Shown: positions 39,009 to 47,812 of the stretch, piece by piece | Layout: each line of letters opens with the position of its first letter | Numbering within the stretch: position 1 is the stretch's first letter | NCBI GenBank assembly: GCA_019307815.1 | Contig: JAFDIV010000012.1 | Location: forward strand, 62,001 to 126,000 | DNA from: Deltaproteobacteria bacterium | GTDB taxonomy: Bacteria; Desulfobacterota; DSM-4660; Desulfatiglandales; Desulfatiglandaceae | DNA: 64,000 nt | Direction of reading: 5' to 3' | Program-made: the position numbers and the translations under genes | Notes under the pieces: generated by a model | Database searches by the model: none | What the model saw: only the letters and a program-made list of their open reading frames with translations | What the model was told of the DNA's origin: nothing

Positions 39009-40568
39009 TCAACCTCTTGATATCATAGTTCGTGGGGTGGGTCTAGGATAATTTGAAGAATTTATTCGGCTGGAACAGATGACTTCAAAAAGAGAGATTT
39101 CACCTCGCGTTTTGTCACCTTCCCAAGAGGGCTCCTCTAAGATGAGCATCCTACTTGGCACCTTATAAGGGGCCAGCCTCTGCTTGCCCCAATCCCTGAG
39201 GTAATCCATAGTCAGGCTCTTCCCTGGCTTGGGTACAATCCCGATACAGACGCGCTCACCCCATTGAGGATCTTCCACCCCCACAACCGCACAGTCCGCT
39301 ATATCAGGATGGGCTCGAAATACCTCCTCAATCTCAAGAGCAGATACCTTATAACCACCTGTCTTTATGATATCTATGCTCTTTCGTCCGAGAACGCGGT
39401 AAACGCCGCCATCCACCACCGCCACATCACCCGTGCAAAACCATCCATCCCTGAAGCTTTCTTTGGATTCTTGGGGGCGCCTCCAGTAGCCCGAAAAAAC
39501 GCCCGGGCCTCTCACCTGCAGCTCACCTTCTTCTCCCTCGGGTACAGGCACACCTGCCTCATCCACGACTCTAACTTCTACACCCGGAAGGGGAACCCCA
39601 ACAGCCCCTGGAACCCTCTTTCCATGTAAAGGATTGGACAGGGCCATGCCAATCTCTGTCATACCATAGCGTTCCAACAGGGTATGTCCTGTGATCTCCC
39701 TCCATTTTTCCAGCACCGATACAGGAAGTGCGGCTGAGCCCGATACCATCAACCGGAAGCTTTTACACGCCTCGGACATCTGTTTCCGCCTACTAGCTGG
39801 GGCCTTTTCCCAGGCAGTAATAAGCCTTACATAGATAGTAGGCACTGCCATGAATAGGGTAAATTTCCTTTTTATGAAAAGATCCCAGACCTGATCCGCG
39901 TCAAACCTGGGAAGCGTTTCACACCTGGCACCTGCCCATAGGGCACAGCATAGGATATTAATGATCCCATGTACATGATGTAGCGGAAGCACATGCAAGA
40001 TGTGGTCATCCGATGTCCACTCCCATGCCTCAATCAACGTGGTTATCTGTGCCTCAATTTGTGAATGGGTGGTTACAACCCCCTTTGGTTTACCGGTTGT
40101 TCCACTGGTATAGAGGATCATGGCAGGCCTTTGTGGGCCCACCTGTGGCAATGGCCCAATGGAGGAGAAAAGTAGGTCGGGAACCCTCATCAAAGGCAGG
40201 GCCCTATGCCTGGCGATAGGTTCCAAGCGCTCAATAAATATGCCTTCAGCAATCAATACATTGGCATCGCTATCCTCAATAACATAGTCCAGTTCCCGCA
40301 ATGGATGGACCTCGCACAGAGGAACTACAATACCCCCGGCTCGCCAAATTCCCCACTGCACAGAGGTATAGGAAGGCTTCTCCACCAAGAAGGCCACCCG
40401 GCTGCCATTGAGATCATCCGCGCCATTAAGCAGACCAGAGGCAATCCTTGCGGATTGGTCAAGGATTTGACTATAAGACAGCACATGATCTTCAAATACA
40501 ATGGCCGGGCTAGACCCATGACAAGTGGCCCTTGAAATTATCGAAATTGAGCAATCGGCACTCTTCAT
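39009..40568 (-). CDS. AMP-forming acyl-CoA synthetase, C-terminus frameshifted
   Basis: An ANL-superfamily ligase with the P-loop LYTSGTTGKPKG, ERYGMTE and TGDVAVVDGG, which would activate a carboxylic acid to its CoA thioester. Near 39131 the frame leaves the family pattern. The catalytic A10 motif LGKVTKREVKSLF is present in the next frame and ends at a TAA at 39062-39064. The frame given here continues to 39009 with unrelated residues. About three residues before the motif are also missing, so a small deletion not divisible by three is likely. ATG 40568 is used (after the preceding stop); probably inactive. Confidence 0.8.
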   Translation of the reverse strand: MKSADCSISIISRATCHGSSPAIVFEDHVLSYSQILDQSARIASGLLNGADDLNGSRVAFLVEKPSYTSVQWGIWRAGGIVVPLCEVHPLRELDYVIEDSDANVLIAEGIFIERLEPIARHRALPLMRVPDLLFSSIGPLPQVGPQRPAMILYTSGTTGKPKGVVTTHSQIEAQITTLIEAWEWTSDDHILHVLPLHHVHGIINILCCALWAGARCETLPRFDADQVWDLFIKRKFTLFMAVPTIYVRLITAWEKAPASRRKQMSEACKSFRLMVSGSAALPVSVLEKWREITGHTLLERYGMTEIGMALSNPLHGKRVPGAVGVPLPGVEVRVVDEAGVPVPEGEEGELQVRGPGVFSGYWRRPQESKESFRDGWFCTGDVAVVDGGVYRVLGRKSIDIIKTGGYKVSALEIEEVFRAHPDIADCAVVGVEDPQWGERVCIGIVPKPGKSLTMDYLRDWGKQRLAPYKVPSRMLILEEPSWEGDKTRGEISLFEVICSSRINSSNYPRPTPRTMISRG

Positions 40569-40572
40569 CCCA

Positions 40573-41559
40573 TCATTCTCCATGATAGGATATGCCGGTA
40601 ATGGTGTCTCGTTCAAAGTCAAACAGGAGTTCTCGCGCCCCGCCTTTGATGAGAAAAACTTTTCTTTCCTCCGTCACACGACCCACCACTGAACAGTCAA
40701 TGCTTCTTTGCCTGAATAAATCAATCACCTCTTTTGTTTTAGAGGGCTCCACCGCGAGAACAAAACCAAAGCTTTGGAAACACACAAACCAATCGTGGGG
40801 TTCAATCTCCTTTGGGCAAGGAATGGCCGTGAGGTCGATCACTGCCCCCTTATATGAGTTCTCCATCATGATGGAGATTGTTCCAAGGACTCCGGCATTG
40901 CTGACATCTTTAGCTGCATGGGCCAAGCCCTTGTCAGCAATAATAGGTAGTACCTCTAGCCTATGAAGAAGCTCTTCAGGGGTCTTGCCAGAATTCGCAT
41001 CCCAACTTACTACGGAGGTGCATCCCCTTTGACCCTGGAGGTCTGCCGCAAATACGATGTTGTCTCCTGATTTGGCCAGATGACCGCGAAGCAAATTATT
41101 AGCCCATCCCAGTATCGCCACGGATAAGGACGGTGCATCTCCAGGGGCATCAGGATGGAGGTGCCCCCCTACCATAGGAACACGGAGCTTTTCGCATCCT
41201 CTTCTTATTCCCCTGACCACAGCCTCCCTGTGTTCCTTGATACCGCTAGCCAGTACATTAACCATGGCGATAGGCCTGCCACCCATAGAATAAATATCAT
41301 TTACGGTCACCATTACCGATGACTTTCCGGCGGCATAGGGTTCGTTTATGAGTAATTTACTCATGATACCATCAGCTGCCAAAAGGAGAAAGCCATCACG
41401 CCAGGGAATGGCCGCAGCATCATCGCCGTAGTTGGGCAATTGGGGTCCCTTGAGGCCATCAAGCACAAGATAAGCAAATACATCCCTGATAGGCTCCTTA
41501 CGGGTCAGCCCAGGGTAATTCCTTATCTTTTTGACAAGCTCTCTCAACTCCACGGTCAT
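40573..41559 (-). CDS. AIR-synthase-like protein (Sll0787 / Nit1C family)
   Basis: A 328-residue relative of PurM/SelD/ThiL with NYGDDAAAIPW, the N-terminal ATP-binding half VTVNDIYSMGGRPIAMVNVL and the glycine-rich GGHLHPDAP. It fits the Sll0787 group of AIR-synthase-like proteins (TIGR04049 as I recall), a regular member of the Nit1C gene clusters. Its reaction is unknown; such enzymes usually phosphorylate with ATP. It starts 3 bp after the radical SAM-GNAT gene and ends just before the acyl-CoA synthetase gene. Confidence 0.85.
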   Translation of the reverse strand: MTVELRELVKKIRNYPGLTRKEPIRDVFAYLVLDGLKGPQLPNYGDDAAAIPWRDGFLLLAADGIMSKLLINEPYAAGKSSVMVTVNDIYSMGGRPIAMVNVLASGIKEHREAVVRGIRRGCEKLRVPMVGGHLHPDAPGDAPSLSVAILGWANNLLRGHLAKSGDNIVFAADLQGQRGCTSVVSWDANSGKTPEELLHRLEVLPIIADKGLAHAAKDVSNAGVLGTISIMMENSYKGAVIDLTAIPCPKEIEPHDWFVCFQSFGFVLAVEPSKTKEVIDLFRQRSIDCSVVGRVTEERKVFLIKGGARELLFDFERDTITGISYHGE

Positions 41560-41562
41560 TGT

Positions 41563-43146
41563 TCAATCAAGGTTTGCCTCCATAAGTTGATGAGGCCTAC
41601 CACAATATTGCTCAAGTTTTCCAAGTGGTTTCCACCCTAGGTGTAAAAAAAGGGGGACATTTTTTTCTTGAATATGTGCAGTAAAGTGCTTGCACCCCTT
41701 CCCCTTTACGTATCTAACTGCCTCTTTGACTAGGACCTTGCCTGCTCCGGTGGCCCTGAATGCCTTTTTAACTGCCAGCCTACCCCCAACCCAATGACCA
41801 TCTTTCCCCACCGGGAACACTCTAACAGTGCCTACAATGTCATCCCCTACCATCACAATGAGGTGGGTGCTCTTTTTGTCATTCTTATCCCGGTCAGAGC
41901 CGACAAACATCTTCTGTTCTTTTACAAAAACCTCTTCCCTTATTTTAAAAGCAGCTTCGAGCTCAGATCGGGTCCTCACAGGATGGCAAACTAGATAAGC
42001 AGGCTCTTCTTCAAACGCAGGCAACGGGGAACAAGCTCCGCACCTTACACACCCTGCCTTACATGCCTTGGCACACAGCCCCTTACGCCTCAATATCTCA
42101 GACACTGCCTGGCATAAAGATTTCATTCTTTTTGGATCAGGTGGTACCTCCCCTTGCATGTGAGAACCCGGAATCGGACGCAGAGGCACTAGGAATGGGT
42201 AGACACCTAAATCTGAAAGTAGCTCGCTCCCCATGAGAATACTTTTATCTGTCTCTCCGATCCCCACAATGAGGAAGCTGCTCACCTGGTTCGCTCCAAA
42301 AAGCTCCACTGATCTTTGCCAGGCCCTTTCGTATTTCTTGAACTCTATGGAGGCCTTTGCAGGGGCCACATGCCTCAGTACCTCTTGGTCAAAGGTTTCG
42401 ATATGAAGGCCAATGGTATCCACGCCTGCTTCTTTCAACCTTTCAAGTTCTTCTAGGTGAGTTAGAGGAAGGCATTGCACATGTACAGGAAGCCCTACAT
42501 CCTTCTTTATGGCAGAAGCGCAGGCCGCTAATAAGTCAATCTCCTTTCTACGGGGGGCTGCAGTGCCCGTGGTAAGAACAACATGTCTTATCCCGTCACA
42601 GATATGGGCTGCATGGGCTACCTCTGCAATTTGCTCCGGACTTTTCTCCGCGATTGTCTTACCATTTTGCAAAGAAAGCTCAATGCCACAAAATTTGCAT
42701 CTCCTATTCGTTTCCCAGAATATACATTTCTGGAAAATTGATGTTGCAAGGCAATCTTTCCCATGCAACAAGGCTATCTTCCAATAAGGGATGCCATCAG
42801 TGGTCCTTTGTTGGTAAAATCGTGGTAAACGGACCAAACTTGCAGGCAGTAAGGGATCAGTTTCTCTAAAAAGATAGCTCACGCCATCTAGCTCACCCAA
42901 GGTGTAAGGAGATCGCCTTACATATGGTCCCCTCACTGGAACTGCCGTTATCATGCCATTTATCTCAAGATAGGCACCCTCTGCAGGTCCGGCACCACCC
43001 TTTCTGGCAAACGGAGTCTCCTCAATTCGGACACCTCGAGTTTGAATCTCTGTAATCACCTCAGCGGCAAATTTCCGCTGAGTATTTTCGCGTTGCCCCT
43101 CATAGGCCCAAGTTGCAAAGCGGTTCTCTCTAATCAACCCTTTCAC
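41563..43146 (-). CDS. Radical SAM - GNAT acetyltransferase fusion (Nit1C-type)
   Basis: Residues 1-380 fit the MSMEG_0568-type radical SAM family: cluster cysteines Cys141, Cys150 and Cys153 in an unusual C-x8-C-x2-C spacing, SSFLIVGIGETD, and a second cysteine group at 358-372 (CAKACKAGCVRCGAC). Residues 383-527 are a GNAT domain of the MSMEG_0567/Sll0786 type (RSELEAAFKIREEVFVKEQ, AVKKAFRATGAGKVLVKEAV). In Nit1C clusters these are normally separate neighbouring genes, nitD and nitE. The substrate is unknown. GTG 43146 overlaps the ABC ATPase stop codon by 17 bp. Confidence 0.87.
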   Translation of the reverse strand: MKGLIRENRFATWAYEGQRENTQRKFAAEVITEIQTRGVRIEETPFARKGGAGPAEGAYLEINGMITAVPVRGPYVRRSPYTLGELDGVSYLFRETDPLLPASLVRLPRFYQQRTTDGIPYWKIALLHGKDCLATSIFQKCIFWETNRRCKFCGIELSLQNGKTIAEKSPEQIAEVAHAAHICDGIRHVVLTTGTAAPRRKEIDLLAACASAIKKDVGLPVHVQCLPLTHLEELERLKEAGVDTIGLHIETFDQEVLRHVAPAKASIEFKKYERAWQRSVELFGANQVSSFLIVGIGETDKSILMGSELLSDLGVYPFLVPLRPIPGSHMQGEVPPDPKRMKSLCQAVSEILRRKGLCAKACKAGCVRCGACSPLPAFEEEPAYLVCHPVRTRSELEAAFKIREEVFVKEQKMFVGSDRDKNDKKSTHLIVMVGDDIVGTVRVFPVGKDGHWVGGRLAVKKAFRATGAGKVLVKEAVRYVKGKGCKHFTAHIQEKNVPLFLHLGWKPLGKLEQYCGRPHQLMEANLD

Positions 43147-43888
43147 CCCTCAATGTGCTTAGTATTTCCCTTCTTATTATATTGCATTCCACACTGGTTC
43201 GGTCCCTTGGTCTCGGACAGTCAACCTGGAATCGCGTTATAATTCTGGCTGGCCGTTTGGACAAGACTAGAATCTCATCACTCAAGAAAACCGCTTCGTC
43301 CACATTGTGCGTCACAAAGAGCACCGTATCCTGTCTCTTTTGCCACAGATCCAAGAGAAATTCCTGAAGGTCATTTCTGGTTTGACTATCCAAAGAACCG
43401 AAAGGTTCATCCATAAGGACTACCTTTGGCCCCATGATCAGGGTCCTTGCTATGGCAACCCGTTGTTGCATTCCTCCAGAAAGCTCACAAGGGTATCGGT
43501 TCTCGAACCCTTTCAGTCCAAACATGTTTACATATTCCATGCCAGCAGCCAATCGTTCCTTTTTATTCACCCCCATTATTTCAAGGCCAATGACAATATT
43601 TTGTAACGTGGTCCTCCAGGGAAACAGGGCGTATTCTTGAAAAACCAGTCCTACTTTATCAGTCTGGGAAGCAATTTCAAATCCGTCTAGCAACACCCTT
43701 CCCCTTGTAGCCCTTTCCAGTCCCGCAATAATCTTCAGTAGCGTTGTCTTTCCACACCCACTGGGGCCCACCAATGATACAAATTCTCCCTCTTCTATAC
43801 GGCAACTTATGTCAACGAGTACCTCAAGCCCGTGTTTCTCTCTGTCCAATGAAAAAGTCTTACAAACATTTATCAACTCAAGGGCCAC
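43130..43888 (-). CDS. ABC transporter ATP-binding protein (TauB/SsuB/NrtD type)
   Basis: The 252 residues have Walker A GPSGCGKTT, Q-loop LVFQEYALFPWRT, signature LSGGMQQR, Walker B VVLMDEPFGSLD and the H-loop THNVDEAV. It belongs to the importer subfamily for nitrate, sulfonates, taurine and similar small anions. Partner permease and binding-protein genes lie directly upstream. It overlaps the radical SAM-GNAT gene, which ties this uptake system to the Nit1C-like enzymes. Confidence 0.94.
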   Translation of the reverse strand: MALELINVCKTFSLDREKHGLEVLVDISCRIEEGEFVSLVGPSGCGKTTLLKIIAGLERATRGRVLLDGFEIASQTDKVGLVFQEYALFPWRTTLQNIVIGLEIMGVNKKERLAAGMEYVNMFGLKGFENRYPCELSGGMQQRVAIARTLIMGPKVVLMDEPFGSLDSQTRNDLQEFLLDLWQKRQDTVLFVTHNVDEAVFLSDEILVLSKRPARIITRFQVDCPRPRDRTSVECNIIRREILSTLRGERVD

Positions 43889-43891
43889 CTT

Positions 43892-44647
43892 CTATCTCCA
43901 GCGGACAATCTTGGATTCCAGGGCCCCAAACGCCCAATTAATGAATAGGCCAATAATTCCTACAACCAACATACCAGCAATGATTTCATCCGGTCTCTGA
44001 ATATCCCTTGCTGTCATTATCATGTACCCTAAACCATATCCCTCTTTTACCCCGGTAAACTCTGCTGCAACTAGCGTCATCCATCCTATGCCCATGCCTA
44101 TCCTCATCCCCAAAAAAATGGAAGGAATCGAGCCAGGTATCAGGACCTTGAAAAAAATGTCCTTTTCCTTTGCATTAAGCGAGCGCGCTGCATCCAGAAA
44201 TATAGGATTTATAGCGACTACACCGGATATGGTGTTCAACAAAATGGGGAAAAAGGTGCCGAGGAAAATAATGAATGCGGCTGATTTAATCCCTATGCCA
44301 AACCAGAGAATGGCAATTGGAATCCAGGCCAGAGGAGGTATGGGACGAACCAACTCAATTAGAGGACCAATCAGAGCCCGAATCCTTTCAGACCAGCCCA
44401 TGATAAGGCCAAGTGGTATGCCCACAAGACATGCGATTCCAAATCCATATGCGACTCTGTAAAGGCTGTACCGAGCATGATCATACAGGAGGTGTTCAGG
44501 TGGCATACCGACAAACATAAGGTCCTTAAATCCAAAGATAATCCTTATGGGAGAAGGCAACAAATAAGAGGGGATCACTCCTACATAAGATAAGAGCTGC
44601 CACAAAAAGAGGAGAAAGACCGGCAGAATATACCGCTCAAATTTCAT
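43892..44647 (-). CDS. ABC transporter permease (TauC/SsuC type)
   Basis: A 251-residue membrane protein with about six hydrophobic helices and the permease EAA-like loop (ARSLNAKEKDIFFKVLIPGS). GWMTLVAAEFTGVKEGYGLGY is typical of the sulfonate/taurine/nitrate group. ATG 44647 overlaps the binding-protein stop codon (ATGA), so it is used instead of the upstream start at 44680. It works with the ATPase 4 bp downstream. Confidence 0.93.
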   Translation of the reverse strand: MKFERYILPVFLLFLWQLLSYVGVIPSYLLPSPIRIIFGFKDLMFVGMPPEHLLYDHARYSLYRVAYGFGIACLVGIPLGLIMGWSERIRALIGPLIELVRPIPPLAWIPIAILWFGIGIKSAAFIIFLGTFFPILLNTISGVVAINPIFLDAARSLNAKEKDIFFKVLIPGSIPSIFLGMRIGMGIGWMTLVAAEFTGVKEGYGLGYMIMTARDIQRPDEIIAGMLVVGIIGLFINWAFGALESKIVRWR

Positions 44648-45609
44648 TTCTTCACAAGTTCTTTCAATATATCCTGACAAATAAAGTTTCTCGTAAAGGC
44701 ATCAATATCCTTTACATGAATATATTTTAGTCCAACCAAGAATCTTACATATTCCTTTTCTCCTTCAATACTTAACTGGTATGTATAGTTGACATTCTGC
44801 ATAGCCAGTCGAACGCTTTCTGGATCCATACCTGTATATTTTACTGCTATTCGCCCCGCCTCCTCAGGATTGTTATCAATAAAATCCGTGGCCTCCACAT
44901 GTGCCGCAACCATTCTCCTTGCTTCCGCAGGGCGAGAGGCTAGAAATCTTTGATCAGCTACCAATACACAGCAAGGATGGTTCTTCCAAATATCCCTTGA
45001 ATAGAGAAGCACCCTCCCGACGCCCATGGTCTGGGCCTTTGCTGGATATGGCTCCCATGCTATGAAGGCGTCAATCTGTTTTGTTCGCAGGGCGTTTATC
45101 ATCTCAGGAGGCTTTAAGACAGTAATATTTATTTCATTCATCGGGATATTCCATTTAGCCATCGCTTTCCGTAAAAGAAAATCCTGCACAGTGGAATGCC
45201 CGGGTACAGCGACCCTTTTTCCCCTGAGATCGTTCATCGTCTTTATATTCGCCTTCTCCCTAACCACAATTGCCGAACCCTCGGTGTTAACTTGTGCGAG
45301 AATCCTGACCCTAGCCATACCATTGGCTACAGCCGTTGTAGCCGGGGCCTCGCCTACGTAACCCATATCCAAAGCCCCCGCTGCAAATGCACTCATCTCT
45401 TCTGGGCCGGCCCTAAATATCCCAGCAAGCTTTACATCAACTCCCTGCTTCTTGTAAAAGCCTTTCTCCAATGCCACCCAGCAAGCTAGTTGATGTATAT
45501 CGCTCTGTAGATATCCAATTCTAATAGGTTCTGAACCCAGCGCAGGACCCCGCATCAACCCAAGAATAAAAATGCCCAAGACGATTGGATAAATTTCCTT
45601 CTTCCCCAT
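44644..45609 (-). CDS. ABC transporter substrate-binding protein (SsuA/TauA/NMT1-like)
   Basis: The 321-residue periplasmic protein has a signal peptide (about residues 1-25, FILGLMRGPALGS) and the family pattern IRIGYLQSDIHQLACWVALE, then FAAGALDMGYVGEAPATTA and LRGKRVAVPGHSTVQDFLL. Relatives bind sulfonates, taurine, nitrate, cyanate or pyrimidine precursors; the ligand here is not readable. GGGAGGATGAGGT precedes ATG 45609. Together with the next two genes it makes a complete importer. Confidence 0.93.
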   Translation of the reverse strand: MGKKEIYPIVLGIFILGLMRGPALGSEPIRIGYLQSDIHQLACWVALEKGFYKKQGVDVKLAGIFRAGPEEMSAFAAGALDMGYVGEAPATTAVANGMARVRILAQVNTEGSAIVVREKANIKTMNDLRGKRVAVPGHSTVQDFLLRKAMAKWNIPMNEINITVLKPPEMINALRTKQIDAFIAWEPYPAKAQTMGVGRVLLYSRDIWKNHPCCVLVADQRFLASRPAEARRMVAAHVEATDFIDNNPEEAGRIAVKYTGMDPESVRLAMQNVNYTYQLSIEGEKEYVRFLVGLKYIHVKDIDAFTRNFICQDILKELVKK

Positions 45610-45638
45610 ACCTCATCCTCCCAAACACGTTTCCCCGT

Positions 45639-46226
45639 TCATAGATTAACCACTTCATAATATCTATTGGGGGCCAAACCCGCAAACAGAACAGCACCCG
45701 GGCACGGCACTACCAGCTTTTTTCTGAACTCCTCACCGATAATATTGTAAAATTCCAGACATGCAGAGCATATGTGGGATGTCTTATCAATGGAATACGG
45801 AACCAGCTCACCTTCCTCCATAACAAAATATGACGGCTTTATAAAATTTGCATGATTTGCACAATGCGTAATGAAAAGTTCCTCGTAAGTTGTGCCTCTT
45901 ACTCCCATTATTTTGAGCCATCTGTCGTGAAGTTCAGAATCCTCTGCCTCTAGGTTCTCCCACTCCTCGGGTTTCCTTTGCCGATACCCCTCCTGCTCAA
46001 TCATCTTTAAGCGCTCGACCTTTCCCGGAAGCCTAGGAGGCTTAAATTTTGTATCCCTTAAGAGGATTCGGGGCCTTAAACCGCACCCTTCAATTTGCCT
46101 AGAGGCCACAAGGAGTGCTCTGCCTCGATATTTGGAAACCTTGTACCAGGAAAGCTGCCTTTTACACAGCTCATATTTATCCCACGCATCGGGGTGTACA
46201 ATGCCAACCTCGACCCTCCTGGACAA
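45639..46226 (-). CDS. Unknown protein with His/Cys-rich C-terminal half; possibly 5'-truncated
   Basis: I do not recognise this 195-residue soluble protein. The C-terminal half contains FITHCANHANFIKP, CSACLEFYNIIGEEFRKKL and VVPCPGAVLFAGL, a possible metal or cluster site. TTG 46226 has no Shine-Dalgarno. The same frame is open for about 56 more codons up to 46394, where the TAA of the preceding gene lies, with protein-like sequence (YWIDGESLSRVKETLEEQGI) but no ATG, GTG or TTG. Either a rare start is used, or the true start has been lost. It lies between the CCG protein and the transporter. Confidence 0.55.
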   Translation of the reverse strand: MSRRVEVGIVHPDAWDKYELCKRQLSWYKVSKYRGRALLVASRQIEGCGLRPRILLRDTKFKPPRLPGKVERLKMIEQEGYRQRKPEEWENLEAEDSELHDRWLKIMGVRGTTYEELFITHCANHANFIKPSYFVMEEGELVPYSIDKTSHICSACLEFYNIIGEEFRKKLVVPCPGAVLFAGLAPNRYYEVVNL

Positions 46227-46388
46227 GGGAACGCAAACAGCCTTTTTCGCCTCATAGGGTACAATCCCTTGCTCCTCTAAGGTTTCTTTGACTCGAGAAA
46301 GGCTTTCCCCGTCAATCCAATAAATATATTTAAGATACTTACCGATTTGGCGCCTCAGAATGACACAGAATGATGAGAATATCTCTAT

Positions 46389-47741
46389 TTACTCTTTCTC
46401 TTTCAATGCAGTCTCCACCAGGAAGGTAATATCCCTCATCACCAGATCCGAATTCGTAGCAGTGATCCCAACCTGCAGTCCCTGAAAGCAAAACGGGCAC
46501 GCGGACACCAGCTCTTCGGCACCCGTTTCCTCTGCTTCCTTAACACGTCTTTGGGCCATCTTGTTCTGGATATCAGGATATCCTGATTTCAATCCGCCTC
46601 CTGCGCCACAACATCTGGAGTATTCCCTGTTTCTGGGCATCTCCACAAGTTCGAGCCCTGGGATGGCGTCCATAATTATCCTGGGATCATCAAAGACGCC
46701 AGTGGCCCTGCCAAGGTGGCACGGATCATGGTATGTTACAATCTTTTCAATTGGCGTTATAAATTTTAACTTCTTTTCTTCCAATAGTCGCCTCAGAAAT
46801 TGAACCGTATGGAGGACCTCAAAGTTAAGCCTTCCCACCTTTGGATAGTCCTGCTTTATTGTCTTAAAGCATCCGGCACAAGAACTGATTAAGGTTGTAA
46901 TACCCAATTCATTAAAAGTTTTTATATTTTCGCTAGCAAGACGCTCGAACTCTTGATCCCCCATCCTAAGAAGCACGCTTCCGCAACATTTTTCGTCCTT
47001 CCCTAGGATTCCATAGTCAACCCCTAGCATCTCAAGAATGTTGAGGGTGCTCACTGCAACCTGCTTTACGTTGATGTCATATGCTGCCGTGCAACCAAGA
47101 AATAAGAGGATCTTTCCGCCAGTCTTCTTTATCTCCCGTGGCAGATCATTAATTAGTTTTTCTTTTTTGGCGCGTCTTGCCCATTTGGTCCTCCCGGCTC
47201 TCGGCTGCTGCCAGGGATTGTCATATGCCTTAACACTTTTTACCAGTGCCTTTTGCGGCTTCAGTGGTCCATAGCCAGCATCCACAATAAGCCGTCTTAT
47301 ATCTTCCCATAACTGAACTGTCTCTATATTTGCCGGACATACGATATGGCACTGTCCACAGGTGGAGCATTCGTAAAGGTTCTTGACAAAGTCCTTTACC
47401 TCAGAAGGTCCAATTTCCTTGTATCTAAAAATCGCCCCAATCAATTTCCTCAAGGGTGCAGGGAGTTTTTGGTCTTTCATGATATGTGAGAGAACACCCT
47501 GTTGTGACTTAATGATTTTAAGAAAGTCAGTTACTTTCTTTCGGGGGATAATATCTTCTCTTGAGTCCTGGTCATAAACAGGGCACCAGTTCAGGCATTC
47601 CCCACATCTGGTGCAGGCATCGAGTTCCACCAGCCTGCGCATATCCAGCCCGGAAATCAGAATGTCAGGGGCCTTTTCTTCAGGCTGTTCTTTCCCTTTT
47701 TCTTCCGGCTCCTGTACTTCGGTTAGTTCTTCGTCAGGCAT
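46389..47741 (-). CDS. Iron-sulfur protein with two CCG domains (HdrD/DsrK-like), copy 1
   Basis: A 450-residue redox protein. Two [4Fe-4S] motifs occur near the start (CTRCGECLNWCP and CSTCGQCHIVCP), followed by two CCG domains (CCGSV with SCAGC, and CCGAGGG with CPFC), the HdrB/HdrD type that holds a non-cubane cluster in characterised enzymes. The segment KSVKAYDNPWQQPR links the two halves. With the upstream NarI-fused cytochrome gene it forms a DsrMK- or HmeCD-like pair, so I infer electron flow between quinone and a thiol or ferredoxin-type partner. Confidence 0.9.
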   Translation of the reverse strand: MPDEELTEVQEPEEKGKEQPEEKAPDILISGLDMRRLVELDACTRCGECLNWCPVYDQDSREDIIPRKKVTDFLKIIKSQQGVLSHIMKDQKLPAPLRKLIGAIFRYKEIGPSEVKDFVKNLYECSTCGQCHIVCPANIETVQLWEDIRRLIVDAGYGPLKPQKALVKSVKAYDNPWQQPRAGRTKWARRAKKEKLINDLPREIKKTGGKILLFLGCTAAYDINVKQVAVSTLNILEMLGVDYGILGKDEKCCGSVLLRMGDQEFERLASENIKTFNELGITTLISSCAGCFKTIKQDYPKVGRLNFEVLHTVQFLRRLLEEKKLKFITPIEKIVTYHDPCHLGRATGVFDDPRIIMDAIPGLELVEMPRNREYSRCCGAGGGLKSGYPDIQNKMAQRRVKEAEETGAEELVSACPFCFQGLQVGITATNSDLVMRDITFLVETALKEKE

Positions 47742-47812
47742 ATCTTATTACCTAATTGTTTATTTTGCCGAGTCTCATTGAGCCACAAGTAGGACGAGTT
47801 GGCGACAGAACC

